Below, piece after piece: positions 37,701-50,327 of a DNA stretch of 64,000 nucleotides; position 1 is the stretch's first letter; each line of letters starts with the position of its first letter. The notes under the pieces were generated by a model that was given only the letters and a program-made list of their open reading frames with translations, was not told the origin of the DNA and did no database searches. The DNA comes from Morchella semilibera (Eukaryota; Ascomycota; Pezizomycetes; Pezizales; Morchellaceae), in assembly GCA_009192285.1 (NCBI GenBank), contig WBVU01000004.1, positions 3,866,001 to 3,930,000 on the forward strand, in the 5' to 3' direction. Both the position numbers and the translations under genes were made by a program.

Positions 37701-40633
37701 TTACATGCTTATCTTCTGACAACATATGTATGGATTATCACGGTACTTTACCTAGATGTACGTGCCTATAGATTGCTTGGTAGCTCTACGTGCTTCATTC
37801 CTGCCTTATCACCTACCACGCTCTAAGCTATGCATCGGAAAAAACATTATCCACTCTAGGAAACAACATTGCCGGACTATTACCAACTTGACCCTTCCTG
37901 TGAATATCTTTTTGAAGCACATGTACCACTGCACAATTATATTTAGAGCTACATAGTAGCTGCCTATGTCCTTATAAGTAGACGCACTTTGGTGGCTACA
38001 TCGAGAGCCTTGCGGCGACATCGAACTGAATCCGCACTCAGCCGTTGGAATAAGCAATGTATATGGACGAGGAAAGGCATGCTTACATTACGTGCTTATG
38101 TTGTGTATAGCGCGTGTACCACCATGAGCGCAATACGAAAATTATGATCGCCCTCGCCGAACGTTGGGAAATTCTGATCAGCCCTCGCTCGGCAGATTCC
38201 TATGAGTTTCTGGATCTAATTCACATTGCAAATACAACCACTGGGAGTACGAGTGGGGAGTCGATGTAATGTACTACATGTCTAACCCGATAATCTATCT
38301 ATATCACTCCTCGCCGCCGTGGCTTGAAGAAAATTTTCGGTTTTCCGGACACTTCCTATAATCGTGACCGAATGGTAAGTTCACCTTCTCGTTCGTGGAT
38401 TAATCCGTGGCTCCATGCTCGACAAGGGCAAGGAAGGGGTGTATGTACGTACATATGTGGAGGAGTTAGGGTTCAGAATTGCTGTATTCTGGAAAAGAAA
38501 CAACCAGAATCTAAAAACCAAATTTCCACCGGACGGCTATATTGTTTTTTTCCAGGGAAGGGTTGAAAGTTTCTGCCAATGATATCCATTAAGTAGGCTC
38601 GGATGACTATATTGGAACTAGTCGGTATGCCGTCGGTTGGATTGAGTCGTCCAAATATTCGGGATTCCACGCGAAAGAACACTTAAGTCGAGTGCATTCG
38701 CTAAGATCAGCTGTACGTGAGAGGTCGAAATCATTGATGTACTGCATGCAGGTACGTAAAAATGCAAAGACGGGAAGAGAGGGATTGTTTCATCCGGATC
38801 AATTGGAGCAGAAAGTCGCTCAACTGAAAAAGGTTCTTCCCGGTTTTCAATGAGGCACCTTTCTTTTGTTTTGCTGCTATCCTGGTTTATAAGAATGCGC
38901 ATATATCCCAAAAGGTAAATGAATATGCCGTTGATAGAAAATGCTATTCTTCCCTGCATCTCCGAAGAAAAGCCATCTCTCCTGGTAGTCGGATTTGGTG
39001 AATCCTTCGCGAAATAGATTGCGCCTCATCTCAACATAATCCTGGTTCAATAAATACATGTACCCACAGGTACTTACACTACCTGCCTACACACTGATAC
39101 CAGCCGCGAGGGACGGACCAGCGGAGCTTAGATAAGTAAACTATCGGATTAATTGAGACATGATTCTTTAAGATATTGATTGTGTTTAAATCCTCGGGGG
39201 TATTGAGCCTGATCTGCGTACCGGAGTTCGGTGATCAATTGAAAATACCATCAATCTACTATGAATGGGTTTACGTACCGTGCAGTGAACTTTGAAAGAA
39301 AAAAAACGGTCCCCCACATTTCGCTTGAGTTGCATCGCAGGCATCAAAGTCAAAATCATCAAAAAAGAAATTTGGGCTACAAAGATCGCGCGGGGTCCAG
39401 CACCACCTGAATCAAAATGATCGCCCTCAGTCCGCGGAGCTAGCAATAACACGGTTGAGTTTCAGTTTGTGCTGTTCTCATCTGGTTGCTGAAGAGTGAT
39501 AAAATATTTACCCATCGCGTGCCGTTAGTGCATGAATTCTATGCGGGGTTGTTGAAATAATCTAGATTGCTCGTGGCAGGCCACGAACTGATCCGTTGGA
39601 ATTGGGATGCCAAAGCTTCCAAAAGTAGGTGAAAATTCAACTTAAACATTTTTCCACGGCCGTTGTCGTGTAAGCTCAAACTCTTTTCGGCACGGCGTTT
39701 GACCATTTCCGGTCTTGAGATTAACGGAGGTGGTGTTCGTGAATCCTTTGTCTGCACGTCAAATGACATGAGCCTCAACTCCCGTGAATCTTTAATTCCA
39801 TGCAAAAGAAAAGAATATACATACCTTCACGTTTCAGCAGAGAATGGGGTAAAGAGAGCCACTTGTGGCCTGGGAATATCCCACCAGCAGCATCTTGATG
39901 CCCTATATTATGGAGGAAATCCAAGATCCGGTTCCTCAAAGAGGGCAAACTTACGAGTTGAGGTCTTCCTGAAATATTTTTAGGTCCGAAGAAAGGAGTT
40001 TGTGTGAGATATAATACCTTGGTATATCCATGAATTTGGGGTCGTACCATGAAAGGATCCGTAATGGGGTGAGATGAGCTGATGGTAGCTGCCTACATGT
40101 AGGTACATACATGTAGATTGCTTTGGCATACAGCTGAAAAACCACAGACCTGATTGGTTTATCCACTAGCCACCTTTCAATCACTAGCGCCAGGGCCGCA
40201 ATGTGGTGCATGCGCTAGGGACGAGAACAAGCTCTGGGAAAAGGTGGCGTGAAGTTTCATATATCAAGCAGACAAGATTATATATATGGGACCTCTTTAA
40301 TTTAATTTCGTCAAAATAAGTATTATATTAATCCATTTATCCCAATCAAATTCTCAAAGTTCGTCTTGTAGATACAAGGACGTACTCGAGAGTAACTATA
40401 TCATGTAGTGTGAGCTTTTAGGCCACAAGTGCATGTAATTTTAAGGAGTCTAAAAACTGATCAAGCGAGATACATAACGTAGATCCGGGGTGATCGTCTT
40501 AAAACCCGGTGCTGACCAAGATTCACAGGTTATCACTCGGTAATATCCCGCGGAATTAACCATAGCCAATCACTTTCTATAGTGGATGTAAATTTACACA
40601 AATCTGTTTCTACAGCCCTATTGGCCAAAGCCC
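34701..40633. other. Intergenic, no supported gene
   Basis: Gene-free for nearly 6 kb. Chance frames up to 183 codons (34638-35189 minus, low-complexity) have no domain features. A palindromic GC block CCCGGGTGTACGGGCCCGGG lies at about 37442. The stretch 38300-40200 carries many overlapping 80-113 codon frames on both strands, none recognisable. Confidence 0.45.
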
Positions 40634-41633
40634 CTAGAAAAGGTCATCAAAGCTCTTATCGGCATCCTTCTTGATGAGCTCCAGCATCCCCTATCCTCGT
40701 AATTAGCCTAGCTTAGGTTGATCGCCACATTCACATATGCATACCTCAGGCATAATCGGCTTTCCATCCTCGCCTTTGACATATCTGAATGGCATCTGTG
40801 TAGCCTCATTCTTATTAAGTTTCAGCTCTGGGTAATCCGAGTATGGTATCTCTTCAAGAGGAACTGCATTGCATAAGCATGTATAGGAGGTATGAGGGGA
40901 AGTGGAGGTCGGGAGTTACTTTGGTTCTCGATAACCAAGCGAGTAACGCGGACTGCGGTGTCCGTGGTCATTTGAAGACTGCCGAGACGCCGACCCTCGT
41001 ATCCAAGCTTACGAAGCTCGCCAGTACGGTCTGGGGTGATTTGTTTCAGCAATGATATACGAGAAAGGGGAGGGTACTGTACCTCTTGGTGGATCGTCAC
41101 CTAATCCCCAGAATTACTTTGTTAGCTTAATCGCACTTCATCACGGCATATCCAACAACCTCACGTCATCCGTTTCCCAAGATTTCAAGTCGTCACCCCC
41201 GCTTTCATAACATAGAAAATCTACCGACCCAAAATTCCCCCGAAAACAAACCAATCAAACACCTCAGCATCTCCCGGCGACAACTCCTTCTCCGCGCGCG
41301 GATCTAACAAACACACCCTGTCTCTTTCCCCACTGGAAACCTTGGTGACCTCCTCCTCTGTCACCCTCAGCGGTGCACCCACGTACGGCTTCAATGCCTC
41401 TGGAAGGTTCGCAATAAGGGAAGCTGGAACAGATGTGAGATAGAAGTCACTACCGGAGGCGGCGGACTCGCGTGAGATGATGGCGTACTCGAGGGTAGAC
41501 CAAGCTCCCATCTCGGGTTCCATATCTGTCAAGTACGTCAGCACTTGACAGGCAGGCTGGCTGGGGCTAGAGGGGGGGGGGGGTTACGCTCTACGACATA
41601 TGTTTTCTTTTTACCGGCTGTTGATGGGGGCAT
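40634..41633 (-). CDS. sfm1: Sfm1-like SPOUT-fold protein arginine methyltransferase
   Basis: Model complement join(40634-40690, 40745-40863, 40920-41030, 41083-41100, 41229-41525, 41588-41633), 215 aa; yeast Sfm1 is about 213. The start reads TYVVEHMEPEMGAWSTLEY, parallel to the yeast N-terminus. Downstream are VCLLDPRAEKELSP, FDWFVFGGILGDDPPRDRT, LGSLQMTTDTAVRVTRL, DYPELKLNKNEATQMPFRYV and the C-terminal DADKSFDDLF. The GGILG and QMTTDTA segments form the trefoil-knot SAM site of the SPOUT superfamily. Yeast Sfm1 monomethylates ribosomal protein Rps3 on Arg146. Exon 4 is an 18-nt microexon encoding the DDPPR part. Intron 1 begins GTAA followed by twelve C. Donor GTCGGT of the 128-bp intron is unusual, but it is the choice that rebuilds the conserved motif. 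Confidence 0.93.
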
Positions 41634-44600
41634 GATGAGCTGTGTGCGGTCTAACTAGGTGCTACCACCGGAGAATTTGGGGGATCTTATCTGGTGCGGG
41701 GAAAAAGGCAATTAGTACAACTCTTTTTCGACCTCCTTGTATCTGTCACTCGCTTCATGGAACTGTGACGCGGGAATACTAGCACTGCCCCCCCCCCTCC
41801 TTTCTCCAAGATAGCTAACTACATATATGAGAACGAGGGGAATCCGCCCTTAAAATCGCCACTTATTGAGTCAATTCTTCAAAGAGCTAGAGTGCCTGCT
41901 GGTCATAGTGCCAATGCAAGGTGCAGGGAAGAGATCGACAGATCAATAGCAGGGGCAGTGCGACAGTAGAGGGAAGAAGGCACGATAAGGTAATGCATAG
42001 AGAGGGCATTTGGCTTGCTTACTTTGATTGGGAGAATTAACGTTAAACCCGTACTCAGAAGGAAGAATTTTGACGACAGTGCGACGATGGTGGGGCAAGT
42101 GCGGTGTTTGGAGGGGTAACTCATGCAAATTAGCGTGGCTGTCAAGTGACCGCCCCCGGATGGTCTACATTTCGTACATACGAGTAAAGCAAAAAATGGC
42201 ATGTCAGGACCAATGGTTTTTCTGGAACAACGGAAAAATTGACTCTGGTGCAATGGCTATAAATATTCTGGTGATTATTGGCCAATTGGACCTGCTTTAA
42301 TATGCCTGGCCGACAGTGTATGCACTCAAAATGCAAATATTATATGTACTTGGGGCACTCTACCGACATCAACATCTTCTCGAATTCCCACGTGTGGTTC
42401 TCGTTCCGATTACGCCAACAAGTGTAAAACAACCCTGGACCGGAAGTTTCTAAAGCAAAAAAAAAAGGAAGGAAAGACCTCATCCCATCAACCGCATCAC
42501 GTGATCTGTGGAACGAACACCCTCATCTGATCCCGAAACATTTTCCCTTTCTCGGGAACGCGCATCATATAACTCTAGATCTACCGTGGTTGAGGGTTTC
42601 AAGAGGATGAAACTTGAACGGGTAGTGGGCCGTAGACTGGCACATGGGATTCGGCGTGGAATAGAGAAACCTTAATTCCTTTATGTTTCCAGTTGGTACT
42701 GACAATGAGTTTATAGCGGTGATTAATATGATATGTATATATATCAATTTGATTAACATATTGTAGTTATGTCTGAGACCGATATATAATATGCTATATA
42801 CTCTGCCTTGACTTCTTGAAAGTGGGTAGATCTGCTGCGTCATTATTCGGAATGGCGTGGGTGCTAACATGCTTGGGGGGTTGTAGCACTCCAACATCAA
42901 AAAAAGGCATTAATTCTAAAGTCTAAAAACAGCAATTGAAATATCTAAATATTCCCGTGGGTTGACAGGATTTGTTTATACTCGTACGAGAGTCAGGCTA
43001 CAAGTATTCGAGTCCTGGTGATTTGACATTACCGTTGTATCAGCTAGACAGGTCGGGAACTTGCTGGTGCAATTCCTATAAAATTTAAGCTCGTATGAGA
43101 CTCGAATCATAGTTATACTGTGCCTAGCCTACATGGTGATATCGAGGGTCATAATATATCACTCGTCATCAATTATATACATATGTTGAAAGAAGGACCC
43201 TTGAGCTGATTGATTGATTGATAGTTCAAGAACCCTTGAGCCCATATATGATCAAAGTGTGGGGGGAATATTTTTAGATAGAATGAGGGATCAACCAAAC
43301 CAAAAAGATCTGTTAAATCTTGTGACTATAGGATGGGAAAATGCAATAATATACCCATGACTCCCCTATGGCGCCCGTGCTGGGTGGCCTATATACATAC
43401 ATAGGTAGACTACATGTACTTTAAGGCTATAGTACAGAAAAAAGCGGGCATATCCGGCACTTTACCTAGTAGAACACGGTACTGCTACGGTATTTGTCAT
43501 GACTAAGATGATTCTGACCTAATTCAAAAGGTTTACATAATTTTGTGTTGATATATGGCTATGGCACATATTACACCCCTTTCTGTAGTATCCAAAGATG
43601 ATACATGTTTCAAAGCAAATTTAGGGCTGGATATTGATACAGACATCTTATACTCACGTATCAATTAAGTCCTGAGAATTCTTGGTAGCAACGGGCTCGC
43701 AAAATTTCTCAGGACTTAATTAATGCGCGAGTGTATTGTACGGAGATTATGTTGTTAACTCGGATTTTCTATCGTCTTGTAAACAAGTGGTAGGTATACC
43801 TTAGGATTAGATCTATAATTTTCTCCTAGTCTATATATGTACTATGACATTGAATAATATTTTGGAACTCATTTCGCTGCCCTAATATCTAAGATTACAT
43901 TATAAGGCTATCGCACTCAAAGACCGAGTGATGATCCATGAAGAAACAGGTATGCTCTGCTAAATTATAAAGTGAATTAGAACATAGTATCAAGTCTGTT
44001 AATTTACTTAAGATTTGTGCTGCTCTCGATTGAGGTATACTAGAATAATATATCCTGGGTCTATCATTCCATCCAGCCCCTACTAGCTATAGTGCTCCAA
44101 GAACGTCTAAGCATAAGACATCGCTCACACGCTATCGGTTCCTGGACTGCAAAGTAATATCAGTACATATAGAGCTATCGAAATCTTCGATTTTCTCCGT
44201 GTCAGCCGATGGTAAAGAAGCGGCGTGGATTAGGACTTGTGTATCAATGGACGGTATTTACCGTTTTATTGACGATATATCGATACCTCTGCCCGACCGG
44301 CGTCGTCGAAACTGCATGTAAGAATTCAATATTAGTGGGGCGCTCTTCCTCTAATGCCGGTTTGGTTCGGTATTCGTCGCTAAATCCCGTAGTCCTATAG
44401 TAACGTGATTTCACCCCATTTTTTCATACTATAGCGCCTACATGTAATTACCGGCACGGGAAGGGTGGCTTTATGAGCTCGTTTTTCGGTGGAGGTAAGA
44501 TTACACTTCTGCCTATATAGAGAGACCCTCTTAACCACCTTGTCAATACTTCCTTCGCTCTCTTGTTTTAAAGTCTATGTCAACTTATTAGTAGTTTAAA

Positions 44601-45000
44601 GTTCAACAGCTTTCTAGGACTAATTTTTAGGGGGTTGTTTATGGCATTTCTATTGGGGGACCAATCTGCTAATTCTATATGATCTAGTGGGGGGGGGGGG
44701 GTGGTAGCAAGAGGATCATCTATACAGTATACGCTGAGGGCTGGGACTGCCCCTCTGCATGTTTCTTCCCAACTTATAATACGGGCCATCTCGCCTCAAA
44801 CGGGTATAGATATATAGCCAGGTTTCGGGGGAAGAAGCCAATAACTCTCACTGAAGGTTCGATGGCTAAGCGGTATACGTTAACTGATAGAAAACTCTGA
44901 ATTTTCAAGTAGCCTATGTATCCTACAAAAGAAAAGGGCTAAAGAAGGAAAAGAAAGAAAAAACAGGAAAAAACACACAAGGTTTACCAACTGACTACTA
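41634..45000. other. Intergenic, no supported gene
   Basis: Between the Sfm1 start and the Pcs60 3' end. AT-rich, with a C-run near 41789, TACATGTA at 43413 and 44440, the foldback at 43650-43736, and a G-run of about 13 near 44690. No coding region supported. Confidence 0.5.
43650..43736. mobile_element. Second small foldback (MITE-like) element
   Basis: Inverted repeat with left arm about 43650-43680 (ATACTCACGTATCAATTAAG then TCCTGAGAATT) and right arm about 43703-43736, whose reverse complement reads ATACACTCGCGCATTAATTA then AGTCCTGAGAAATT, with a loop of about 22 bases. Same size class as the element at 15889 but unrelated arm sequence. No coding capacity. Confidence 0.55.
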
Positions 45001-46700
45001 CTACAATTTCGCCTTCACCGGTTCCTCCTTTTTCACCATTTCCGCCGCCACTACTCTCCTCTGGATCTTTCCCGTCGCCGTCTTCGGCATGTTGTCTACA
45101 AACCATATCTTCACCGGGACCTTAAACTTGCTCAATTTCTCACCCACAAACTTCTTTAACTCCCCCTCGCTAACCTTCTTGCCCTCCTTCAACACAACTG
45201 CCGCGCCAACCTCTTGCCCATACATTTCACTCTCCATAGCAAAGGAAACCGCCTCGCCCACGGATGGATGTGACGCAATGGCATTATCGACCTCAATCGG
45301 TGAGATCTTCTCACCTCCGCGGTTGATGAGCTCCTTGATGCGCCCAGTGATCTGCACGTACCCGTCCTGGTCCTTGCGGCCCTGGTCGCCAGTACGGAAG
45401 TATCCTGATGCTGTGAAAGACTCGGCGTTGGCCTTCGGATTGTTGATGTACCCCTTTGTAACATTGACACCACGAATACAGATCTCGCCCTCCTTACCCT
45501 GCGGGACCTCGTTGCCATTGTCATCGAGGATGGCAACATCAACGCCCTGGCCGAGGCCAACAGTACCAGGCTTGCGCGCAGCTGGAGGGAGGGGGTTTGA
45601 GGTCATCTGATGGGCTGCTTCAGTCATTGCGTAGGCCTCGAGAACAGGCGCCTTGAGGGCTGCCTCTAGCGCATGGAAGGTGGTGGGCGAGAGTGGGGAA
45701 GAGCAGGAACGGATGAACCGGATCTTGGGGATTGGGTTCGGAAGTGGGGATTTGAGGAGAATTTGGTGAATCGTTGGCACGGCGGTGTACCATGTTGCGC
45801 CGTGAGTGATAAAATCGTGCCAGAATTCTTTTGCGGAGAACTTTGGTGGTACGATGACAGTTCCGCCAGAGAGGAGTGGGGCGAGGAACCCAGCAAGGAG
45901 ACCATGAACGTGAAAGAGAGGCATCACGAGGTAGGTACGGTCTGTAGACGATAGCTGGTATGTGGCCTTGATATTGCCTGTAGAATTGTGTTAGTGGGGG
46001 GAAATAATCGTGCCGTGGTAGTAATTAAGAAGGAAATGATTATTTGGTAGGAATTGAGGTAACTATATAAAGGTAAATAACTAGCTAGAAGAGAGATTAA
46101 CATACTCATAGTCCTCGTTAGGTTCTTGTGCGTCAATGGTACCGCCTTGGGTCTCCCCGTAGTACCACTCGTATGCAACACCAACGCCACATCTTCTTCT
46201 TCCGCCTTCGCCGCCTCGACCGCACCCTTTAACGCGCCCTTCTCCTTCAACTCCAACACTACCTGGCCCTTTCCAGTATCCCAAGCGATCTCTGCAACTG
46301 CAGCGCCAAACTTTCTAGCAGCTTTAACTGCAGGTGCATTCTCGGCCACAGAACCCGCCGGAACAATGATCAGCGCACTCTTGAGATCATCAATATAGAA
46401 CTCGAACTCGGACTGCTTGTAGTTTGGGTTCAGTGGTGCGGCGATAGCACGCTGAGCCGCAACGGCAAGGAAGGATACGATAAACTCAAGGTTATTTGGC
46501 AGCGCGATTGAGACGGCGGAGTGTGGGGCGATACCGATTGACGCAAGTATACGCTGGAAGGCGCTAGTCTGTTGGTACAGCTGCGCATATGAGAGTGTAA
46601 CTGGAGAAAGGCCGGGGATTATGACTGCTGGTGTTGTCGAGGCCGGGCAGAAGGAGGTGGACAGCGTAGTAGCTGAGGTGGTGATCGTTGGGTGAACCAT
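45001..46700 (-). CDS. pcs60: Peroxisomal acyl-CoA/oxalyl-CoA ligase, Pcs60 (AAE3) type
   Basis: Model complement join(45001-45977, 46106-46700), 523 aa, one 128-bp intron. ANL-superfamily adenylating enzyme forming an acyl-AMP and then the CoA thioester. Visible motifs: ATP loop HTSGTTGRPKAVPLTHKN (residues 176-193), VMPLFHVHGLLAGF, YAMTEAAHQMTSNPLPP, hinge GYFRTGDQGRKDQDG with GRIKELINRGGEKISPIEVD, and catalytic Lys in PKTATGKIQRR. The last three residues AKL are a PTS1 variant, so peroxisomal import is likely. Yeast Pcs60/Fat2 and plant AAE3 act on oxalate; that substrate is inferred here. The promoter carries GAGAGT-type purine repeats (46767-46803). Confidence 0.94.
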
Positions 46701-48603
46701 CTTGAAGGTATATTAATATGTTATTGATACAGATAAAGCTACAGTGGTATATATCAGAAGAGAAAGAAAAAATGAGAGAGAGTGAGAGAGTGAGAGAGTG
46801 AGGCAGGTTTGATAGAATTTGTACAACCTGTATCTAATAATTCTGGGTACACGGAAGTGTCGCGGGGAGACGACGGGATTCAGTAAAGTGATAGCCGGAT
46901 GACGCGATACAGTATCAGCCCTAACCCTGTGCAGATATAGCCTCGGGATAACTCTCTGGGATGGGTTCACAGGAATATATTACAAGTATTTATTGTTTGT
47001 GAGTCGTTATCAGAGCCCCAAACTACTCCTTGTAAGTAGTAGGTACATGTAAATTAGCTATGTGAATATAATACTCTCAGGTGGGGGTCGCACTCTAACT
47101 ACATAATTACCAGCCTGAAGTGTTGGAGAGTACCTACATACCACCCCCATATAGATATCTGTTTACAGAACAGGTCTAGACCCACCAATCAGGAAGCTCC
47201 AAATGCACAAGTCTTTTCCCCGCTAGATCCCCGGTATGGGAGTCGAATAAACACGGCATCACCGACGGTGAGCTTATCGGAGATCTTGACATAGACACGT
47301 GATCCGATGACTCATCGAGTCAACAATGTCTCTGAGAACGATCCAATGGGCTTAAGGCAGAGCAGATATCTATCAGATAATACGTACTGTATTTAGAAAA
47401 CGTTCTTTGGTCGCCTTGGCCAGGAGTCTGGTGAAGCACATCTAATAGCTATATAGTAATATGCATATGCATGCATTTAAAGGCTCCTGGTTGGCTGATT
47501 AGGGTAGGTTTGGCTCTGCTGGAAATATTTTGTGTTGGTATGAATATAGGGTACTGCTCTGAGCGGTGCTAGATTGTTAATAGGGTTCTGAGAGCTTGGG
47601 TAGGTAGGCCCTCAACATTGAAAGTTAATTCTATGCCGACTCGCATACGTTAAACTCTAAGGTGGTATCAACATCATGTGATCTGGGCACACAACTTTAT
47701 GTGTGCAGGCCAGAGTTGGCGACTTCTGTGGCAGAGATGGCGGCGCCGAACTTCAAACTCTAGGCCACTTTCATGATGCAATCGTTGACAAGGAAAATTC
47801 TCAGTACGCAGCCGGGTAACCACAGTGAGTATATATCAAAACTTTTGCCCACACCCAGGCTTTTTTCCCCAACCCCCTCGCCCAAAGAATCGCTTATCGA
47901 AGCTCACATACGGAGTCGGCGTTCTACGCCTTCTCATCATCATGCTTTGGGAGAAAGTCCCCGGACGAACCTGCCTTTTGGGCATGGCAGCGGAAACGCA
48001 AGAACATAGAAGTTCTCTTCTCACCCACCATCAGCTCCATCCGCCTTGTGCGGGACGAAGATATGAGTCCATCCCAGGTGGGGCTGGTGGGTGCAGAAGT
48101 CTTTCGTCGTGTTGATATAGTCATGCGATTGCTTCCCTTTCGGGGGTTGTAACTCAACGGGGCTCATTCTTGGTGCGAGGGGGTTCAATACCTCTTTTTC
48201 GAAAGGCCCATAGCTTAAGGTAAAGCGCACCCATACTGACGATTGATTGATTGATTGGTTTGCCGGCCTTTTGGGGCTGGTGGGCTGGTTGATTGGTTGA
48301 TGGGAGGTTGGATGAGATGCTCGTTCGTATGGGCTGGGCCTTAGTACGGAATTGGATGGGAGTTTCAAAGTGATGAAGAATTTTTATAGAGTCAAGCACA
48401 GATAACACTTATTGTTGATGTTGATTTATAAATCTCAATCTGATTGAAACTCCTAGATTTGAGATACTAATTTATTTTTATTTTTGTATTTAGATTTTCA
48501 GTGCGTTTTTTAAAAATGAAATCTTAATGTCGCATTCAGTGATCAATACATGATAACTGCTACTTGATATCACGACTTCCAAAGTGTAAAGCATGCACCC
48601 TAC
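46701..48603. other. Intergenic with a short coding-like relic
   Basis: No complete gene. On minus, about 47190-47325 gives a 40-codon stretch (VYVKISDKLTVGDAVFIRLP) that looks protein-like but has no clear start or partner exon. The 115-codon frames around 48000-48400 are low-complexity chance frames. Confidence 0.4.
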
Positions 48604-49523
48604 CTACAGTTTCTCCCTCCCCTCCTCCGCCTCCTCCCCATCCACAACTACCACATCCCCTACCGGAACCTCCACAACCTGATCCGTCCCCTCATACGGC
48701 GGTACACCCACACCCCATCTTCCTGCTAGCTCCTCTCCCACAAACCTCCCACCAACAAAATGCCTCCCCCGGAAACCTCTCACTACCCCCTTCGGCGCCG
48801 TCAAACTCACCAACACATCCGGCTTTAGGTCCCCCTGTCCCCCATCAACTCCCCACCCGCTTGGCACATCCACGCTCGTCACCCCAACCCCCGCTTCACT
48901 CATGGCCTTGATTGCATCGTCGAACGGGGGACGTATTCCGCCAGAAGGGTCGAACGAGAACCCGAAGAGGGCGTCAATCACATGGTCAGTGTCTTTGATG
49001 GCTGCGCGGAAATCCGTGGTGAATGGGATGTTGAGTGAGTGCAGTTGCGTGGTGAGGCGGTTGAAGTGGTCGCCCTTGGAGGGCTTGGGGTAATAGACGG
49101 TGGGTTTATAGGAGAAGAGGTGGAGATGACGGGCGGCTACGAGGCCGTCACCACCATTGTTGCCGGGACCGCAGGCGATGAGGAGACGGGGATGCGTGCT
49201 TGGTGGATGCGTTTTATAGACTTGTTTGAGTTAGTTAATAATTGTGAAGCTAATAATTGTAGGACTGATAGTTGCGGAGAGGGTTTATTTACTAGCTTGA
49301 GCGACAGCGAGGCTACATGAAATTAGCTATGGACAAGATTTGTACGGCGGGATGAGCATTGATACCCTGCAAGCTCCATAAGCTGGTCGAGCGAGAAGCC
49401 ACCAGTCGACATGAGCTCTTTATCGAGTGCAGCAGCACGCCTTGCGGTTAGAGTCTACTGATGTGAGCTATCTCGTATATTAAATATTAAATCTAAGGGA
49501 GCATAAATTACCCTGAGAGCCAT
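48604..49523 (-). CDS. nnr1: NAD(P)H-hydrate epimerase (YjeF_N, Nnr1/NAXE)
   Basis: Model complement join(48604-49220, 49293-49312, 49366-49454, 49512-49523), 245 aa, close to yeast Nnr1 (246). It epimerises damaged NADHX/NADPHX so that the matching dehydratase can repair both epimers. N-terminal TLTARRAAALDKELMSTGG and LDQLMELAGLAVAQA form the opening helices. GPGNNGGDGLVAARHL (residues 58 on) is the nucleotide-binding signature, followed by YYPKPSKGDHFNRL, HVIDALFGFSF and VDVPSGWGVDGGQG with the catalytic Asp region. The first exon is only 12 nt and the third 20 nt; all phases agree. No presequence is evident, so a cytosolic form is likely. Divergent from the DEK_C/SWIB gene, with 0.8 kb between. 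Confidence 0.94.
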
Positions 49524-50327
49524 TGTAGAGTTAGGTTCGTTCTCGATTGAAAGTTATGATTATGCCAATGTGGGGATGTTTTCCGCGGTGTTGAGTTTTG
49601 GTTTACTTGCAATGCGGTGACATCATTTCTAGTGAGATACATGTATGTATTTATAGTGGGTCGATTCCTCACAGGATATATTGTTTATACGTGGCAGAGC
49701 GAAAATTGGGGGTCCAAGTATATTATTATATTTTTAATTATTATATGCTCGACGTGACGGAGACTGTAATTAATTACATGTATTATTTGATTATTCGAAG
49801 CTGAGACTAGGTCAATGATCAAGATGGTCTTGGATCTAATCTAATCTTGAATCCTACTGGTGTTATTGTTGTGTTGTTAATTGTTGTGCGGCATCATGCA
49901 GCTGCAATTGTTGTGATGAGATGAGAGGAGGCGTCCGTCCTGTTATGACCTCAAGAGTTCAAGACATTCGAAAAAGGACGTAAATAAAGAGAAACAGCCT
50001 AGTTTGAAAACCCTTAGAATCTTCTATAAACATCTACTTTATCCATAATTTCCTCTACCCTAGAACATCATAGTATTGGTTAAGCGCCACAATCAAAATT
50101 TTTAGCCACACAAAAACCCTAACCCCGCCTTCTACCTGGCCTCCAGCCACTTCACCTATCCCATCGATCGGAAACCACCACAAACCACAGACCATCCTGT
50201 ACGTCAACAACCCACCAACCCTCCATCAAGGGCTCACCGCGAAATCCGCTCCTTGATGCGCCATACTCCATCTTACCCCTCAACTCCCGATCCAACTTCT
50301 CGGAACCACCCGCCAACCTAACAACAA
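49524..50327. promoter_or_regulatory. Divergent intergenic region (nnr1 / SWIB gene)
   Basis: About 800 bases between two divergent starts, with TACATGTA at 49639 and 49776. The stretch AGCCACACAAAAACCCTA at 50104-50121 is closely matched upstream of the gene starting at 60315. The region 50120-50320 is C-rich on the plus strand, as expected for a proximal promoter. Confidence 0.45.

Noticed and set aside
31488-40633. Retroelement or DNA-transposon coding relics in the 9-kb gene-free stretch
   Set aside because: No reverse transcriptase, integrase or transposase motif and no long terminal repeats could be seen.
42961-43030. Box-B-like ATTCGAGTCC as a possible tRNA
   Set aside because: No box A at the right distance and no cloverleaf pairing.
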